Source of the DNA: JAVJSD01 sp040219575
Lineage (GTDB): Bacteria > Planctomycetota > Planctomycetia > Pirellulales > Pirellulaceae
Assembly (NCBI GenBank): GCA_040219575.1
Contig: JAVJSD010000104.1
Coordinates: forward strand, 124,001-188,000
Length of the DNA: 64,000 nucleotides
Direction of reading: 5' to 3'
The translations under genes and the position numbers were made by a program. The notes below the pieces were generated by a model that worked only from the letters and a program-made list of their open reading frames with translations, ran no database searches and was not told where the DNA came from. Below, piece after piece: positions 38,822 to 46,547 of the stretch. Numbering within the stretch: the stretch's first letter is position 1; each line of letters begins with the position of its first letter.

Positions 38822-39928
38822 TCAAGGCGGTCGGCTCCTCGGTTCGACAAGCATGACTGGGCAGGGCGGCAGCACGGCGAGTAGCAGCAGGGGTTCTCCG
38901 CACTCGGCGCAGCAGAGGGCCCGACGGTGATTCGCCGTGGTGTGCGTCGTGCAAGCCAGCCAGACGAGCACCCCCAAGGCGGCCGCCACGAGCCACTTCA
39001 GCGACTCCAGCGAAAGGCGGCTGTTGGGGCTGAGCAAGCCGTAGTGGCGGACTTTCGTCAGGCCGCGAGGGAGCACGTGCTGAAGCAGTCGCCGCACGAA
39101 CTCTTCGCCGGAGAGCGTCATCCGCCGCTTCCGCCGCGAACCGCTGCGGCGATAGGTGAACGTCACCTGCTGCTGGTCGCAATGGACGATCCGCCGGTCG
39201 GAGATGGCGGCGCGGAATACATACGGAGCCAGGTATTTGACCGCGCTGCCGCCGTCGCCAACCGCCTGGCAGTCGACCACCCAGCTCTTTCGCCAGACGG
39301 CCGCCGGCGTCTGCTGGGCCAAGGTTCCCAAAGCGACCCGCAGCTTGCCGCGATACAACACCGAGAGCGGCTCACAGGGGAGAAAGAAGTTGGGCGGCGT
39401 GCTTCGCCAGTTTCCCTCGGCGTCGAGTCCTCCACCCGCCACCACGAGGTGCAGGTGGGGGTGGAAGCTGAGGTCGCGGCCCCAGGTGTGCAGCGCCGCG
39501 AAGAAGCCCAGGCGGCTCGCGCCCAGTCGCCGTGGATCGGCGGCCAGCGTCTTCAGCGCGTCGCTGGCGGCGCGGAACATGGCCGTATACACCTCGCGCG
39601 GATGCCGCCGAGCCAGAGCGCGGAGTTCTTGCGGCAGCGTGAAGGTGAGCAGAAAGTAGTGGCACGGCAGCAGCCGCTGCAGTTCGCGCGCGCACCAGCG
39701 GACGCCCTTGCCCGCCTGGCACGACGGACAGTGACGGTTGCCGCAAGACCGGCCCCGCACGTGCGTGCGTCCGCAGGCCGGGCATTGGTAGTGCACGGTC
39801 CCCAACTGGCCCGTGCCGCAGGCCATCATGGCCGCCAGCACGCGTCGCTGCTCGGCGGGCATCTTGTCGCCGAACTTCTGCAGATAGGCGGGGCCGTGCT
39901 GACGCAGGACGTCAGCCACGGTCGGCAT
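38822..39928 (-). CDS. IS91-family transposase (HUH, Y2-type)
   Basis: A 368-aa rolling-circle-type transposase. The N-terminal zinc-binding domain has CPACGRTHVRGRSCGNRHCPSCQ near residue 50. The HUH motif is in FHPHLHLVVAGGG, and the YLAPYVFRAAISDRRI stretch holds the catalytic tyrosine region. The length is at the lower end of the family but all parts are present. Its ATG overlaps the stop of the tyrosine recombinase gene upstream (TGATG), so the two are translationally coupled. IS91 elements lack inverted repeats, so I do not give element ends. Confidence 0.92.
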   Translation of the reverse strand: MPTVADVLRQHGPAYLQKFGDKMPAEQRRVLAAMMACGTGQLGTVHYQCPACGRTHVRGRSCGNRHCPSCQAGKGVRWCARELQRLLPCHYFLLTFTLPQELRALARRHPREVYTAMFRAASDALKTLAADPRRLGASRLGFFAALHTWGRDLSFHPHLHLVVAGGGLDAEGNWRSTPPNFFLPCEPLSVLYRGKLRVALGTLAQQTPAAVWRKSWVVDCQAVGDGGSAVKYLAPYVFRAAISDRRIVHCDQQQVTFTYRRSGSRRKRRMTLSGEEFVRRLLQHVLPRGLTKVRHYGLLSPNSRLSLESLKWLVAAALGVLVWLACTTHTTANHRRALCCAECGEPLLLLAVLPPCPVMLVEPRSRPP

Positions 39929-40809
39929 CAGTCGATTCCGTCCGCTGCGTCGTGCATCAGGGCGTCGATGATTTCACGGGTCCGCTCGCGGTCGGGCTCG
40001 GTCACGTGCAGATACCGCATCGTGGTCTGCAGCGAGCGGTGTCCGAGCAGTTGCTGGACGCGCCGCAGGCTGACGCCGGCCTCGATCAAGTGCGAGGCGT
40101 AGCTGTGCCGCAGTGTGTGGATCGAGACGGACTTGGTCAGCCCGAGCTGATCGACCACCCGCTTGATCGCCCCCTGAACGCTGGCCTCGGCCATCGGCTG
40201 TTTGGCCGTGCGGCCTTGCTTGCGATCTCGTCCCAGCGCGGGAAACAGCAGCTTGGGGTTGCGGTGCGCGGCCCAGTACTTCCGCAGCAACAACAGGGTT
40301 CCCTGAGGCAGAATCACGAAGCGGTCCTTGGCCCCCTTGCCGCGATGGACGTGGACCATCATCCGGGCCGCGTCGATGTCGCCCACCTGCAGATGCAGGC
40401 CCTCATTCAGACGCAACCCGCAGGAGTAGATCGTCCACAGATAGGCGCGGTTGTGCGTCGTGTTGACGACGGCCAACAGGCGGCGCACCTCCTCGACGGC
40501 CAACACATCGGGCAGCGTCCGTTGCGGCGCGATGCGGACGTTGAGCAGGGTGGCCCACTGCCGCGGCTCGCTGTAGCGATAGTAGAACTTGATGCCGTTG
40601 AGCGCGATCCGCATCGAACCGGGCGCGAACTCGCGCTCGTTCTTCAGGTGCAGCAGGTACTCACGGATCTGCGCCTCGGCGAGTTGGCCGGGCGGCGTAC
40701 CGAAATGTTCGGCCAGCTTCCGCACGGCCCGCAGGTAGGCCTCCTGGGTCCGCTCGCTCAAACCTCTCAGTTGCAGGTCTTCGGTCATTCTGCGATGCCA
40801 TCGGTTCAT
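39928..40809 (-). CDS. Tyrosine recombinase coupled to the IS91-like transposase
   Basis: A phage-integrase-family site-specific recombinase of 293 aa. An N-terminal SAM-like core-binding domain (RGLSERTQEAYLRAVRKLAEHF) is followed by the catalytic domain with Arg in SCGLRLNEGL, HTLRHSYASHL, LLGHRSLQTT and the nucleophile Tyr in MRYLHVT. It lacks the extra helix between patches 2 and 3 that marks integron integrases (no WxWQYVFP-like stretch), so I do not call it IntI. Coupling with an IS91-type transposase is known from other IS91 relatives. Whether it acts on the neighbouring attC-like sites is open. Confidence 0.9.
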   Translation of the reverse strand: MNRWHRRMTEDLQLRGLSERTQEAYLRAVRKLAEHFGTPPGQLAEAQIREYLLHLKNEREFAPGSMRIALNGIKFYYRYSEPRQWATLLNVRIAPQRTLPDVLAVEEVRRLLAVVNTTHNRAYLWTIYSCGLRLNEGLHLQVGDIDAARMMVHVHRGKGAKDRFVILPQGTLLLLRKYWAAHRNPKLLFPALGRDRKQGRTAKQPMAEASVQGAIKRVVDQLGLTKSVSIHTLRHSYASHLIEAGVSLRRVQQLLGHRSLQTTMRYLHVTEPDRERTREIIDALMHDAADGID

Positions 40810-40928
40810 GCGTATCTCCTAGGAAGACGGGAAACAAAAAAACGTCTTCCAAAGATGCCGCACGAACCTCCGCATCGGCTAAAATCGAATCAGCAGCAAA
40901 CCCGCTCCCACTGCCGCGGAGCGGCTTC

Positions 40929-41019
40929 CTTGAACCATCGCATGCACGGGAGTGGCGGTGGCCAGCGGATTCTGAAGTCAATATCAACTCCCGCCACCCC
41001 GTGATGTGGGTCGTTCGGC
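40929..41019 (+). repeat. attC-like site 1
   Basis: R''-like CTTGAAC at the start and R'-like GTTCGGC at the end enclose pairing arms (CACGGGAGTGGCGG against CCGCCACCCCGTG). It lies between the recombinase start and the first cassette gene. About 118 bp before it (40810-40928) hold nothing I recognise. Confidence 0.72.
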
Positions 41020-41033
41020 GAGGTGACGCCGCC

Positions 41034-41459
41034 ATGTCGAAGGGTCAAGCGGAAACCGAGATTGCGGTGGCACGTCGCCTTGAGGAGACGGGGCGGCCGG
41101 AATCACCGAACCAGATATCCCTCGACGAGCTTCGCAGATGGGCCGTCGCGTATCTCGACGAATACGACGAGGAGTTGACACGATTCCCCGACTTTGCCGG
41201 TCAGACACATTGGAACCTCTGGATGAGGGACGTCCAACTTGAGGACGCCCTGTTTGTGGTTCTGGTCTTCCGAGCCGACGAAATGGAGTTCATTTGCGGG
41301 ACGGGCGATGCCTTCCAAGTCAAAAGCTTCGCGGAGCGCGAATTTCCGGACAACCCCGATGACTTGGTGCCCGTGATGGCGGCACGATTCTCAGTCCCGG
41401 TTGGCGGCCTACTGCTGAAACGGGAGGACGTGGAACGATGGCTTGGCCGGGGATGGTGA
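41034..41459 (+). CDS. Cassette gene A: small acidic protein of unknown function
   Basis: A 141-aa protein I do not recognise. It is acidic and Trp-rich (ISLDELRRWAVAYLDEYDEELTRFPDFAGQTHWNLWMRDVQLEDALFVVLVF), with no signal peptide or membrane segment. The ATG at 41034 is 14 bp after the end of attC-like site 1, and the stop is 7 bp before attC-like site 2, which is just how a gene cassette is built. The lower GC than the core genes fits acquisition. Confidence 0.7.
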   Translation: MSKGQAETEIAVARRLEETGRPESPNQISLDELRRWAVAYLDEYDEELTRFPDFAGQTHWNLWMRDVQLEDALFVVLVFRADEMEFICGTGDAFQVKSFAEREFPDNPDDLVPVMAARFSVPVGGLLLKREDVERWLGRGW

Positions 41460-41466
41460 GCAAATC

Positions 41467-41557
41467 GCCGAACAAGGCGGTGAACCCGAGCGGCGGATCG
41501 GGCGGAAACTGAATTCAAAGGAACGTGGCCGCCGCCGGGTTACCTTTATCGTTCGTC
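41467..41557 (+). repeat. attC-like site 2
   Basis: GCCGAAC opens and GTTCGTC closes a 91-bp site. The arms AAGG..GGTGAACCCGAGCGGCGG and CCGCCGCCGGGTTACCTTT pair imperfectly, with an extra bulged base as in attC sites. It follows cassette gene A. Confidence 0.78.
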
Positions 41558-41726
41558 GGAAGAATTGTTCCCGTCACATCCATTGTCGCGGGACCGGTTT
41601 AATGACACCAGCCGCGATGTTTCATCGAAAACCCCTCGCACAGTTGGTTTTCGTGCCAAGCATGAAGGCTGGAGTGCGAACGAGTCTTTATTCAAATGAC
41701 CCAAATCCGTTTGGAGACGCACCACA

Positions 41727-41981
41727 ATGAAAGATGCCCCCACCTGTATCAAATGCGGTGCGCAAATGGATGCCGGATTCATGAAAGACGCGACACTACA
41801 ATCACCCACTGGTCGGCAGGCTGGCGTCGTCCCGCAATGGATTCGTGGTACGCCCGACCTGAAACTGGGCCTTTACGGCAAACTCGTGAGCTACGACAAG
41901 GCTGAGAAACTCGCGATTGTCACGTACTGCTGCTCCAAGTGTGGCTTTTTAGAATCATATGCTGTCGCGGTGGAATCCTGA
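41727..41981 (+). CDS. Cassette gene B: small zinc-ribbon protein
   Basis: An 84-aa protein with two Cys pairs (CIKCG at residues 7-11 and CCSKCG near 71-76), a likely zinc ribbon that resembles the DUF6487 family of small proteins. No other motif. It starts 170 bp after site 2, longer than its neighbours, and that leader contains no recognisable gene. It is followed 49 bp later by attC-like site 3. Function is unknown. Confidence 0.72.
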   Translation: MKDAPTCIKCGAQMDAGFMKDATLQSPTGRQAGVVPQWIRGTPDLKLGLYGKLVSYDKAEKLAIVTYCCSKCGFLESYAVAVES

Positions 41982-42030
41982 GGATGTCGCGCTTGAGTCG
42001 CGGAAAGACTTCATCCCAAAATCGAAATCC

Positions 42031-42120
42031 AACGAACAAGGCGGTGCACCGGAGTTGCGGGCCGAGCCAGTTCTGAAATCAACGTCGCGGGCCGTAACCC
42101 GGTGACCTTGGTCGTTACAT
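42031..42120 (+). repeat. attC-like site 3
   Basis: AACGAAC opens and GTTACAT closes a 90-bp site with arms CAAGGCGGTGCACCGGAGTTGCGG and CCGTAACCCGGTGACCTTGG that pair with small bulges. The sequence is close to site 2 at its left end (GAACAAGGCGGTG), which shows common descent. Confidence 0.78.
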
Positions 42121-42137
42121 CCAAAGGGATCTCCTCA

Positions 42138-42647
42138 GTGTTCACCTACGATTTCAGGTGTGACGAATGCGGGTTTCACGCCGTGGCAAGGTGGGGTGCG
42201 CCGGGGTATCACGAATCGAAATCTGGGGAACGAATACCGGCACTTTGCTCTCCCGCATGGTGCCAAGCCTGCCGGACAATCGTTAGCGCAGAAGACCTGA
42301 TTGATCCTGTCTTCCTGCAATCCGAACTGAAACGCCTCTCCGATGAAGGCCCGAATGATGACGACAGGGTGCTCGCTGAGGAATTTGGCGAACGTATCGA
42401 GGATTTCTGTTCTGGGCGAATCGAAACATGGAAGCGGTATCTGGCCTTTTTCTCAGATCGCGTTTCCCCGAATCGTTGTATCGAGTGCGGCTCGACCGAA
42501 ATCAGATTCATAGAAACAGATGATCGCAGAATGCCTGACGCTTTTGAGCATCCAGGCTGCGGCGGGCAAATGAAACTTGTGGCGTCGGCTCACGGTAGCC
42601 CCGCGACTTTTTTCGTGCTCGACGGCGAGGGAACGCGGCAATTGTAA
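42138..42647 (+). CDS. Cassette gene C: zinc-ribbon protein of unknown function
   Basis: A 169-aa protein. The N-terminus FTYDFRCDECGFHAVARWG resembles FmdB-type zinc ribbons, with partner cysteines in CSPAWCQACR; a second set is CIECGS ... HPGCGGQM near residues 120-150. No catalytic motif. The GTG at 42138 has GGGAT upstream and lies 18 bp after site 3; a GTG at 42102 would fall inside the attC-like site. The stop is 10 bp before site 4. Confidence 0.7.
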   Translation: MFTYDFRCDECGFHAVARWGAPGYHESKSGERIPALCSPAWCQACRTIVSAEDLIDPVFLQSELKRLSDEGPNDDDRVLAEEFGERIEDFCSGRIETWKRYLAFFSDRVSPNRCIECGSTEIRFIETDDRRMPDAFEHPGCGGQMKLVASAHGSPATFFVLDGEGTRQL

Positions 42648-42657
42648 CGTATCACGG

Positions 42658-42749
42658 ATGTAACAATCAGATCCACGCGAGGCGGCCGATCGCGCGGGAA
42701 TTGGATGGTTGATCACATGGCGGCAACCGCGTGATCTGTGGCGTTCGGC
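42658..42749 (+). repeat. attC-like site 4
   Basis: ATGTAAC opens and GTTCGGC closes a 92-bp site. CAGATC-CACGCG pairs with CGCGTG-GATCTG in imperfect form. It lies between cassette genes C and D. Confidence 0.75.
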
Positions 42750-42766
42750 GGCGGAGGTGCTTGCGG

Positions 42767-43174
42767 ATGCGGATGTTCTTCGACCTCGATTGCGGGCGTT
42801 CCGTCGCCGTGGACGCTCTCTACTACCAGCGCACCTACCTGTCGCTGCTGGAAGGCCGGCCGAACCGGGAGATGAACGACCGCATCCTCGAAAAGGTGCG
42901 ATCGGAGATGGCCCCGCTGTGGGGCAAGCGGCGGGTGCATGTCATCCCACCGGCGATCAACGAGTCGGACCGGACGCATCCAGTTCTGCCGCGGGTGCGG
43001 TTCACAGTCTGGCTGACTTGCTACCAGCCGATCCAGGAGCCCAACGCCGGGTCCGAGTTGGTGGTCGTTTGGTTCCGTGAGGAGTGCGCCGGCGAGCCGC
43101 TGGACGAGATCGTGAGCAGTGCCATCCGGTCGCTGCCGTGGGATGAGCTGGCCGAGGACTTCGCAGGGTGGTAG
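42767..43174 (+). CDS. Cassette gene D: unknown small protein
   Basis: A 135-aa protein without recognised domain (FFDLDCGRSVAVDALYYQRTYLSLLEGRPN, ... RVRFTVWLTCYQPIQEPNAGSELVVVWFREE). Alternating strands suggest a compact alpha/beta fold. GGAGG lies 11 nt before the ATG at 42767; another ATG is two codons on. The gene starts 18 bp after site 4 and stops 20 bp before site 5. Confidence 0.68.
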   Translation: MRMFFDLDCGRSVAVDALYYQRTYLSLLEGRPNREMNDRILEKVRSEMAPLWGKRRVHVIPPAINESDRTHPVLPRVRFTVWLTCYQPIQEPNAGSELVVVWFREECAGEPLDEIVSSAIRSLPWDELAEDFAGW

Positions 43175-43193
43175 GCTCAGTGATCAAAAGCAC

Positions 43194-43295
43194 GCCGAAC
43201 CAGGCGCTGCAGCAGATCGGCCACGCGAATAGAATTTAGCCAAAGCTTCGGCATCCGTGCCCGCGTGAGCCGGCTGCTGAGCTTGATCGTTCGGC
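43194..43295 (+). repeat. attC-like site 5
   Basis: GCCGAAC and GTTCGGC are exact complements at the two ends of a 102-bp site. Inner arms CAGGCGCTGCAGCAG and CGGCTGCTGAGCTTG pair with bulges. The left half nearly repeats in sites 6 and 7. Confidence 0.82.
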
Positions 43296-43302
43296 GGCAC
43301 AC

Positions 43303-43749
43303 ATGGATCTACTTGAGCTACCCGGTTGGCGTATTGAGTACGACCGTTCGGCAACGGTTGCGGCGCACGCCGGTGTGCAAGGTTCCCGACCGGAGACGTG
43401 CGGTTGCGATCCTTGCCGCAACTGGGCCGCGGGCCGAGAACCTCTGCTGCCGAACGAGTTTCGCGAGTTGCTTGGTCGGCTTGGCATCCCGCTCGACCGC
43501 GAGGCCGAGGTGTACCACAACTGCCGACTGGAATCCGGGCTGCATTCCTACGGCGCGTGGTATCACTTCGTGGGGCGAGTGTTGTTTGGGGAGCGCGAGT
43601 GCTCGCCGAATGTTGTGTTCGGTCCGTTCTCGTTGTATTTTCACTCCAAGCCTGCATTGCTGCCCGAAGCCTTCTCCTGCCAGCCAGTTGTGCAGTTGGA
43701 GGTCGTCGCAGAGATTCCGTGGCTTTCCGATGTGCCGGAGCCTGCGTGA
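43303..43749 (+). CDS. Cassette gene E: unknown protein with a Cys-x-Cys-x2-Cys motif
   Basis: A 148-aa protein (MDLLELPGWRIEYDRSATVAAHAG..., TCGCDPCRNWAAGREPLLPNEF, AEVYHNCRLESGLHSYGAWYHFVG). Similar small proteins are, to my memory, common in planctomycetes but without a function. The cysteine cluster may bind a metal. The ATG is 7 bp after site 5, and the stop 9 bp before site 6. Confidence 0.72.
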   Translation: MDLLELPGWRIEYDRSATVAAHAGVQGSRPETCGCDPCRNWAAGREPLLPNEFRELLGRLGIPLDREAEVYHNCRLESGLHSYGAWYHFVGRVLFGERECSPNVVFGPFSLYFHSKPALLPEAFSCQPVVQLEVVAEIPWLSDVPEPA

Positions 43750-43758
43750 CGCGCCCGC

Positions 43759-43856
43759 GCCGAACCAGGCGCTGCAGCAGACCGGCGAGGCATGATTCGT
43801 CTCTGGAATTTCAAAGCTCAACGGTGCCCTGCCGCCGCTGAGCTTGGTCGTTCGGT
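43759..43856 (+). repeat. attC-like site 6
   Basis: GCCGAAC opens and GTTCGGT closes a 98-bp site; CAGGCGCTGCAGCAG pairs with GCCGCTGAGCTTGG. The left 30 bases are nearly identical to site 5. Confidence 0.8.
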
Positions 43857-43873
43857 GCGAGAGGCTTGGTGGG

Positions 43874-44344
43874 ATGCACAGCACTCCATTTCGCTTCCTC
43901 GACTCGCCTGAATCGCTGCGCGGGTTGCGGCAAGCGCTGGGGGAAGTCGGGCTATCGGAGGTGGTGACGGCCGCGCGGGAAGCGACCGACGAAACGTCCG
44001 AGCCCAATCCGTATCAGCCGGCCTGCCTGCGGTTCGCCTGCCGCTGGCTGAGCGAGTCGGTGGAGATACACTGGCGTTACTACTGGTGGCCGGACGGCAT
44101 GTACTCGGAGTTGGGGCGCGTCAGCGTCGTGTACGAGGGAGTGGTACGCGGAGAGGTGAATGTCGAGGAGTTACTTCAGCAACAGGTCGGGCGGCCGCTG
44201 GCGGAAGTGATCATCGAGGCCATCGTGGCAGCGTGCGCCGAGGTGACGGGCAAGCGCGGCCCGACCTCGAAGTGCAGTCGTCCGACAGGCAGCAGCACCG
44301 AACCAGGTGCTGCAGCAGACGGCGGTGGTGTTCCCGGCTTTTAG
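43874..44344 (+). CDS. Cassette gene F: unknown protein reading into a broken attC-like site
   Basis: A 156-aa protein, unknown (TPFRFLDSPESLRGLRQALGEVGLSEVV, VEIHWRYYWWPDGMYSELGRVSVVYEG). The last 20 residues are encoded by the left half of an attC-like site (44297 on), which lacks its right half, so the original stop may have been lost with a rearrangement. The ATG at 43874 is 17 bp after site 6. Confidence 0.65.
   Translation: MHSTPFRFLDSPESLRGLRQALGEVGLSEVVTAAREATDETSEPNPYQPACLRFACRWLSESVEIHWRYYWWPDGMYSELGRVSVVYEGVVRGEVNVEELLQQQVGRPLAEVIIEAIVAACAEVTGKRGPTSKCSRPTGSSTEPGAAADGGGVPGF
44297..44330 (+). repeat. Truncated attC-like site 7 (left half only)
   Basis: ACCGAAC-CAGGTGCTGCAGCAG matches the left half of sites 5 and 6. 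No matching right arm or GTT end is found within the next 400 bp, so the array was broken here. Confidence 0.65.
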
Positions 44345-44943
44345 GAGTGTTCAGGCTCAACAGCCCCCGCCGCGGGGATTCTTTCTACCGGTGAAGGTTC
44401 TCAGCCGTGTGCTGGCCAACCGCGACGGCGGCCGCAAGCTGGCCCGCTGCTGCGAGTTGCTCGCCGCTTCACCGCCCGCGCCTTGTTCGCCCGTGGAAAG
44501 CCCGGCGGCTGAAGATGAAGACGCACTGCAGTCGTCCGTGCCGTGCGACGGTGGCGCAGTTGGTCGCGGCGACCTACAGCCCGCTTTGGTTCGACACCTC
44601 ATGACGCCACAGCGACCAACGACCAGCGTTCTATTCTCAGCAACGCTCTGCTGCACCGGACCCGCTAGGCGCATTGCTCACTGGCGGCCCCCTACAATCG
44701 CTGTCGTCCCATTTACCACCGGCCCGCCCTCAACATCGCCCGCCGGTTGCTTGCCGCCGCTGTGTGATCCGCGCTAAAATGAACGCCAGCGCGGTCAGCG
44801 GGGCCCGATAGAACCCCCAATTGCCGCCGCATGCGAAGCGGTCGAGTCCAACGGGATTCTCGAACAACCATTGCTCGTACTCAACCCCGTCCACGAGCGG
44901 CATAGAACCCTTAACGTTATCCGACTTAAGCCCTCGACTTGAA
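44345..44943. other. 599-bp stretch without a supported gene
   Basis: No frame resembles a known family and composition is mixed, as after a rearrangement. Near its end, 44859-44922 could be a short attC-like site (CTCGAAC ... GTTATCC with TTGCTCG and CGAGCGG arms), 21 bp before the next cassette gene; confidence in that site is low. Confidence 0.5.
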
Positions 44944-45321
44944 ATGACTCCAGAACGGCTTCACGAACTTCAATCATTGATCGCCGATCCGTCGCCCAAG
45001 ACGTGGGATTCCGTGATTGACGTTTGGCGTAATTCGCGGTGTGTCTACACGATGCCATCTGGCCCAACCGGGGTCATTACGGACGAGTATCTACTGGTCG
45101 AACTCATTTGTGACCGAATCGACGAATACGAGCAACTTCTTGCTGCCAACGTCACCAATGTCAATTCTCACGTTTGCGCCTACTGCATTACATGCCTCGA
45201 ACGGTGCGGCCGACTTAAACTGTCGGCTGATCAACAAAGGAATTCTGCGTTCACGCAACGAAACACTCGACGTATCGAGTGGGTGCTTTGGCTCAACGCC
45301 CACGTTGGCAAGGTTCGCTGA
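44944..45321 (+). CDS. Cassette gene G: unknown small protein
   Basis: A 125-aa protein (MTPERLHELQSLIADPSPKTWDSVIDVWRN, then YEQLLAANVTNVNSHVCAYCITCLERC). CAYCITC may bind a metal. The GC content is clearly lower than in the core genes. It is followed after 33 bp by the 117-bp attC-like copy B. An ATG at 44821 would add 41 residues from the gene-free stretch and is not preferred. Confidence 0.65.
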   Translation: MTPERLHELQSLIADPSPKTWDSVIDVWRNSRCVYTMPSGPTGVITDEYLLVELICDRIDEYEQLLAANVTNVNSHVCAYCITCLERCGRLKLSADQQRNSAFTQRNTRRIEWVLWLNAHVGKVR

Positions 45322-45354
45322 ACTTAGTGGCAACACGATGCTATGATCGTCGGA

Positions 45355-45471
45355 TAACAATGAGGATTTGACCTCGCGTGCGGGCGCGCGGATTCTCCGC
45401 TGGAGTGCGGTTGAGGCGGGGTGAGAGGGCGAATGGGCGTTGGATGAGCCGAGGTCAAGTCGTTTGTTCAA
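45355..45471 (+). repeat. 117-bp attC-like repeat, copy B (site 8)
   Basis: It is identical to copy A at 38417-38533 except one base (G for T near position 53). CGGATAAC at 45351 would be its R''-like end, and GTTTGTT its R'-like end. Because the copies lie on both sides of the IS91 module in the same orientation, recombination between them could remove or carry 6.9 kb. Confidence 0.7.
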
Positions 45472-45476
45472 CCTTC

Positions 45477-45548
45477 GGATGAACGCGAGCCGGAATAGGC
45501 CGGCTGGCTCGCTTCGCTCCGCAACGTCAACTCCCGGCCGCGTTATCC
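45477..45548 (+). repeat. attC-like site 9
   Basis: GGATGAAC opens and GTTATCC closes a 72-bp site with GCGAGCCGG against CCGGCCGC arms and an extra internal hairpin (GAGCCGG-AATAGG-CCGGCTGGCTC). It follows site 8 with almost no space, so the cassette between them is empty or the two sites overlap. Confidence 0.6.
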
Positions 45549-45550
45549 GA

Positions 45551-45976
45551 ATGTATGTTCCCCCAGAAATTTCGAGCAGAATCGAGAGGCTTGGGCGTCG
45601 GATAGGTTGTTCCCTATCCGTTGTTCAATGCTGGATCAACGAATTCCAAAGCGGTGGGATGTACTGCCGGTTCCGCGGAGTTGTGCACGACTCACCGACC
45701 GTATTGATTGAGGTCGCTGGAACGCTCTGTGTTGAGCCTCGCCCGGATCGCAACTGTGGAGTCGATCTGTTCCTCTTCGTAAACGGACGGCGTGTTGGGC
45801 CCTACAACGAGACGTACAAGTATCTCGTTGGTCATGTCGATGGCGAATTCACTTGGGATTATTTGGATGAAGGATACGACGGTTTTGACACTCTTGACGA
45901 GAACTATGGCGGCCCCGTCGATGATTCCATCGCAATTCGACCGCCGGCACAAGGCGAAGACGCGGAGATCGGATAA
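45551..45976 (+). CDS. Cassette gene H: unknown acidic protein
   Basis: A 141-aa protein (YVPPEISSRIERLGRRIGCSLSVVQCWINEFQSGGMYCRF, ... VDGEFTWDYLDEGYDGFDTLDENYGG), acidic in its last third. No family recognised. The ATG lies two bases after the end of site 9, and the stop codon is inside the next R''-like GGATAAC, which is the most typical cassette geometry in the window. Confidence 0.7.
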   Translation: MYVPPEISSRIERLGRRIGCSLSVVQCWINEFQSGGMYCRFRGVVHDSPTVLIEVAGTLCVEPRPDRNCGVDLFLFVNGRRVGPYNETYKYLVGHVDGEFTWDYLDEGYDGFDTLDENYGGPVDDSIAIRPPAQGEDAEIG

Positions 45977-46010
45977 CAAGCGTTGCACTTGACCGCGCCC
46001 CGCTGCCCGA
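45971..46010 (+). repeat. Truncated attC-like site 10, end of array
   Basis: GGATAACAAGCGTTGCACTTGACCG-type left half is present; no right arm or GTTATCC is found before the next gene on the minus strand. The array seems to end here. Confidence 0.5.
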
Positions 46011-46053
46011 CGCTGGAGCCGATTCACTGATTGCTGCCACGAAGCGAGACGAG

Positions 46054-46497
46054 CTACTCCGCCGGATCGAGCTTGATGTCGAACTTGTTCTCTGTCTTTG
46101 ACTTGACGTCCTCTCTTAGCGGCGAGAGGTCGAGGGAAGCGTATCGTTCGTGAGCTGGAGGAACGGTGTCGCCAACGATCACGATGTACTCGCCAGGCGG
46201 ACATCCGTCGTTGTGTCCATAGGTGCTAAGCTCGAACTCTCCGTCCTTGATTTCGCCAATTGACGCGAGTCGTAGATCGACCGTGACCAACTCAATCCAG
46301 CCGGCTTGAATCGGCGTGCCGTCCTTCAAGGTCACACGCCCTTTGGCTGGGTAAGCTCGATTGTCGGGCGGCTTTGGCAGCCATACGAAAACGCCTGCAC
46401 ATAGGGCCGCGACCGTCATCAAGCCAAGCATCGCGGCGATGCTGAACTGCCAACGCCGTGAAGAGGGCTTCTTCGTGTCCAGATTGCTCTCGTCCAT
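46054..46497 (-). CDS. Membrane-anchored protein, carboxypeptidase-regulatory-like fold
   Basis: A 147-aa protein. Residues about 14-40 (RRWQFSIAAMLGLMTVAALCAGVFVWL) are the Arg-led membrane leader frequent in planctomycetes. The exported part (GRVTLKDGTPIQAGWIELVTV ... GEFELSTYGHNDGCPPGEYIVIVGDT) has the pattern of a small Ig-like repeat: strand, glycine-rich turn, then GxYxVxV. Many planctomycetes have dozens of these of unknown role. It marks the border between the cassette row and the next island. Confidence 0.78.
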   Translation of the reverse strand: MDESNLDTKKPSSRRWQFSIAAMLGLMTVAALCAGVFVWLPKPPDNRAYPAKGRVTLKDGTPIQAGWIELVTVDLRLASIGEIKDGEFELSTYGHNDGCPPGEYIVIVGDTVPPAHERYASLDLSPLREDVKSKTENKFDIKLDPAE

Positions 46498-46547
46498 CCC
46501 GGAATTGTACCGCCGACCCGCGCCCCTTGCCCGTGAAAGGAGTCCGA

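Noticed and set aside
39928..40809. Integron integrase IntI
   Set aside because: Its position beside attC-like sites is suggestive, but the IntI-specific extra helix is missing and the gene is coupled to an IS91-type transposase.
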